Assembly (NCBI RefSeq): GCF_007565055.1
Contig: NC_044555.1
Span: 36,960,611 to 37,024,610, forward strand
Origin: Rhinopithecus roxellana
Taxonomy: Eukaryota > Chordata > Mammalia > Primates > Cercopithecidae
Direction: 5' to 3'
DNA: 64,000 nt
The notes below the pieces were generated by a model. It was not told where the DNA came from. It did no database searches and saw only the letters and a program-made list of their open reading frames with translations. Shown in pieces: positions 61,641 to 64,000 of the stretch (position 1 is its first letter; each line of letters starts with the position of its first letter). The translations under genes and the position numbers were made by a program.

Positions 61641-63429
61641 TCAAAAGTCATGTAAACAGGTAGACACTTTAAATATGCAATAATCTTTAATTAGATACAA
61701 CTAGCAAGTATTTTTAGTGTAATAATTGAAAATACATATAAACATAAACTAATCCTTAAAAACATAAATGAATGGAATGATTAAAAAGTAAGTGAGGTAA
61801 ACCCTTAACAATTTGCATGTTTAATTTTATATTTAATAATCCCAAATATTTAGGATAAACTTTCATTTTTCAATTGCACATTTTAAAAATTTTGCCATGT
61901 CAATGGCAATTCACATTATGAATTCACATCTAAGAATTCACATCTACGTTTGCTTATCCATATATTCATATAATATCAACAAAAATCACTGATTTATTTC
62001 ACACCAATAATTTCAAGATAGTTATTAATAATTCAATTTGATAAGCCTTTGAACATTTTCATAAGTTTTATACACAATTTAAATATGGATAAACAAGATC
62101 TGAATTCTATTTCACACATGGTGATATGGATTATCATTTTAAAACCTGGCTCAATTAATTTCCAAAGACATTTGTTAAATGGCAGCAGCGTAACATTTGT
62201 TAAATGTTGCTTATTACACTTGAACGCATCTCAGATCCAGAGGATCTTTCTATTATTTTCAACTGAACCAACAAAAAGCTCATGTTCCAGAAGAATCGTT
62301 CTTCAGTCAAACAAATATAATCAATTATCATACCAGAAATGTAGCATATTGTGAAGCTTCCACATCTAATATTCATTTGTTAGGAGGGAAAAAAAAGACT
62401 TTTCATTAATATTCTAAAGTATTGGTAAAGGTCCTCCTGACTATTACCATGCTAAGTGCAAATATCTGGAGACAAAGAGTGAGCACTCTCTGGGAGACAA
62501 TGGGTAAATCATCTTTGGATAAAAGAGAAATGATAAGATAACAAACTCGTACTGTGGAAACTTGAAGCAGTATTCCATGGTGGAAAAGATAAAATGTGAG
62601 TTATACATAATTCAACTGAAAATAATCTTCAGAAATTTAAAATTTTGTAAATGTTTTTTAAAGGGCTGCATTATTGATTTTTAAAATTCATGTAATAAAA
62701 AAAGAAATGACCAGGAAAATATACAGTTCCATGATTCATTTCTGAAAAAAAAAAAATGACAAATATAAAACTGAGGTTTTGAAAATGCAATAAAAACAAC
62801 ATAAAGGCTATAGGAAACCATGGAAGTTATAACCGGTCACTTCATTAAATAAAATTATATGTAAAAACTTCAAAACAATCTTGTAGGAACATGTATCTTT
62901 GGTCCTTAAAATGTCTCATTTTGTAGTGCAACATCTACAAACAAGCAAATTATTATTGTTTTAATTGCCACAGGAGGTGTGGTGCAAAACTGGTTATTGG
63001 AATAGGATGAGTGCTGTGAAGTCTTAGAAAAATAGGATACAATTTCATTTAGATGAATGAAAGTAAATGAATACAGTTCACTTGTTTGAACACTGCCTTC
63101 TGTTTAAAACATTAGTTGATTCAGTAAAGCATTACTTTTTAGTTTTACACTGAAATATATAGGCACATTTCTAAGGATCAAATAATTATCTTTCTGATAT
63201 AATTACTTGATTATTAATGAGCTGTTTAAAAAAATCTAAGTGATTAATACCTCAGCCTCATTCAGGAAAAACCTACTTCCTAATTTCTCTCAGAGATCTT
63301 AAGATTCAGAAGCATCCTTTTAAGAGTTATATTCTGCTCTTTTCTTACTTTGAAATCTAATGCAGTGAAGGATTTTAAAACACATCATTCCAAAATATGC
63401 TCTTTGGCATAAGAATTATTTTGAGCTAA
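61641..63429. other. AT-rich intron, nothing recognised
   Basis: No feature supported. A 101-codon frame at 62049..62354 has no recognisable features. Confidence 0.45.
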
Positions 63430-63910
63430 AGGCATTTGAAAAACAGCAGGTGCAAGAAGTTCACTCTGACCTTCATTCTGTTTCTTAACAGCAGGACACA
63501 AAATTCCCATGTGAAAGATATCCTCTTTGTACTGGAAGGCAAGAAACCTTGTCTTCAAGGACAGAAAATTGAGACTGAGGGAAATTTGTACAAACTTTGT
63601 TAAACCAACCTTATCTTGTTAGTCACAACTTTATCCAATTAACTCCTCTAGCTCAAACCCCTTTGCCTTGTTACATTTGCACAATTTACTACATTTTGTC
63701 CAATACAGCATGTAAGTTTTCAACTCCAACTGTGTCTTTAGGTCTTCATTTCCTTATTTATGAAGACTCCCATGCCATGTAAAACTTGTATTGAATAAAT
63801 ACGTATAAATTTCTTCTATTGACCTGTCTCGTGTCAGTTTAATTCCCATATCCAGCTGAAAAACCCTAAGAGTAGGGGCAAAAGTTTGCCTTCCTTTTAG
63901 CAGTCTCTGA
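63430..63910 (+). mobile_element. Probable class I ERV LTR, 3' part
   Basis: A polyadenylation signal AATAAA at 63794..63799 is followed by the U5-like phrase 'ttgacctgtctcgtgtcag' with 'tttaattcccatatccagc', common in class I ERV LTRs. The 5' boundary is not clear and there are no viral genes. Confidence 0.5.
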
Positions 63911-64000
63911 AACATATTTTTATCTTCTAGTATCAATGTACGAATATATGATTATTTTTAAACATTTGAAAATTCATTTGATTGACATACCAACTTGAGT

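Larger units (their letters stand above)
46642..64000 (-). other. PCDH11X: Intron upstream of the PCDH11X exon (partial)
   Basis: By inference this is the intron between the large ectodomain exon (outside the window to the right) and the exon at 46443..46641. It holds only repeats and unrecognised AT-rich sequence. No cadherin-repeat coding sequence is visible. Confidence 0.75.

Noticed and set aside
1..64000. A previously undescribed defence, mobile or metabolic system
   Set aside because: Every strong signal is explained by one primate exon, introns and known classes of repeats. I see nothing that supports a new system.

Overview
This window is nuclear DNA from a primate, most likely an Old World monkey (macaque, baboon, vervet or a relative). 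It is almost entirely intron. The species call rests on about ten near-intact Alu copies that share a cercopithecine AluY (AluYRa-like) pattern: 'gatccggccactgcac', 'ctcaagcctgtaatcc', and 'aaaactagccgggcgagg' in the linker. Great-ape young Alus do not look like this. Base composition is AT-rich outside the Alus and one GC-rich block. There are no bacterial or phage genes, no CRISPR array, no operon and no RNA gene that I could recognise.

The only convincing functional coding sequence is one exon on the minus strand at 46443..46641. It has a consensus splice acceptor and donor. It reads in one frame as the part of the cytoplasmic tail of protocadherin-11 that starts SQRRVTFHLPEGSQES. In a non-hominin primate this is PCDH11X (the Y copy PCDH11Y arose in the human lineage), so the window is X-linked. 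Transcription runs right to left. Everything from 46642 to 64000 is part of the intron upstream of this exon, and 1 to 46442 is part of the intron downstream.

The rest is a layered record of transposons. Ancient elements: MIR fragments (about 0.6, 7.9, 19.3, 29.1, 35.6 and 38.7 kb), an L2-like LINE (9.7-11.5 kb), a MER5A-like and another hAT-type DNA element (35.3 and 51.8 kb), old L1M pieces (14.5-15.6 and 26.4-28.3 kb), and MLT1-type LTRs (47.4 and 58.3 kb). Intermediate: three probable ERV LTRs (19.5, 49.3 and 63.5 kb), L1 3' fragments, and AluJ/AluS copies. Young: 5'-truncated L1s with clear target-site duplications (5.0, 22.5 and 50.1 kb), and AluYRa copies, nine of ten on the minus strand, the same strand as the gene. 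A 1.5 kb GC-rich block at 56.65-58.18 kb is repeat-like but I cannot name it.

I found no previously undescribed biological system. The oddest local structures are a perfect 25-bp inverted repeat at 37394..37464, a 27-G homopolymer at 54170..54196, a 165-bp polypyrimidine tract at 21571..21735, and an exact 28-bp tandem duplication at 17924..17979.
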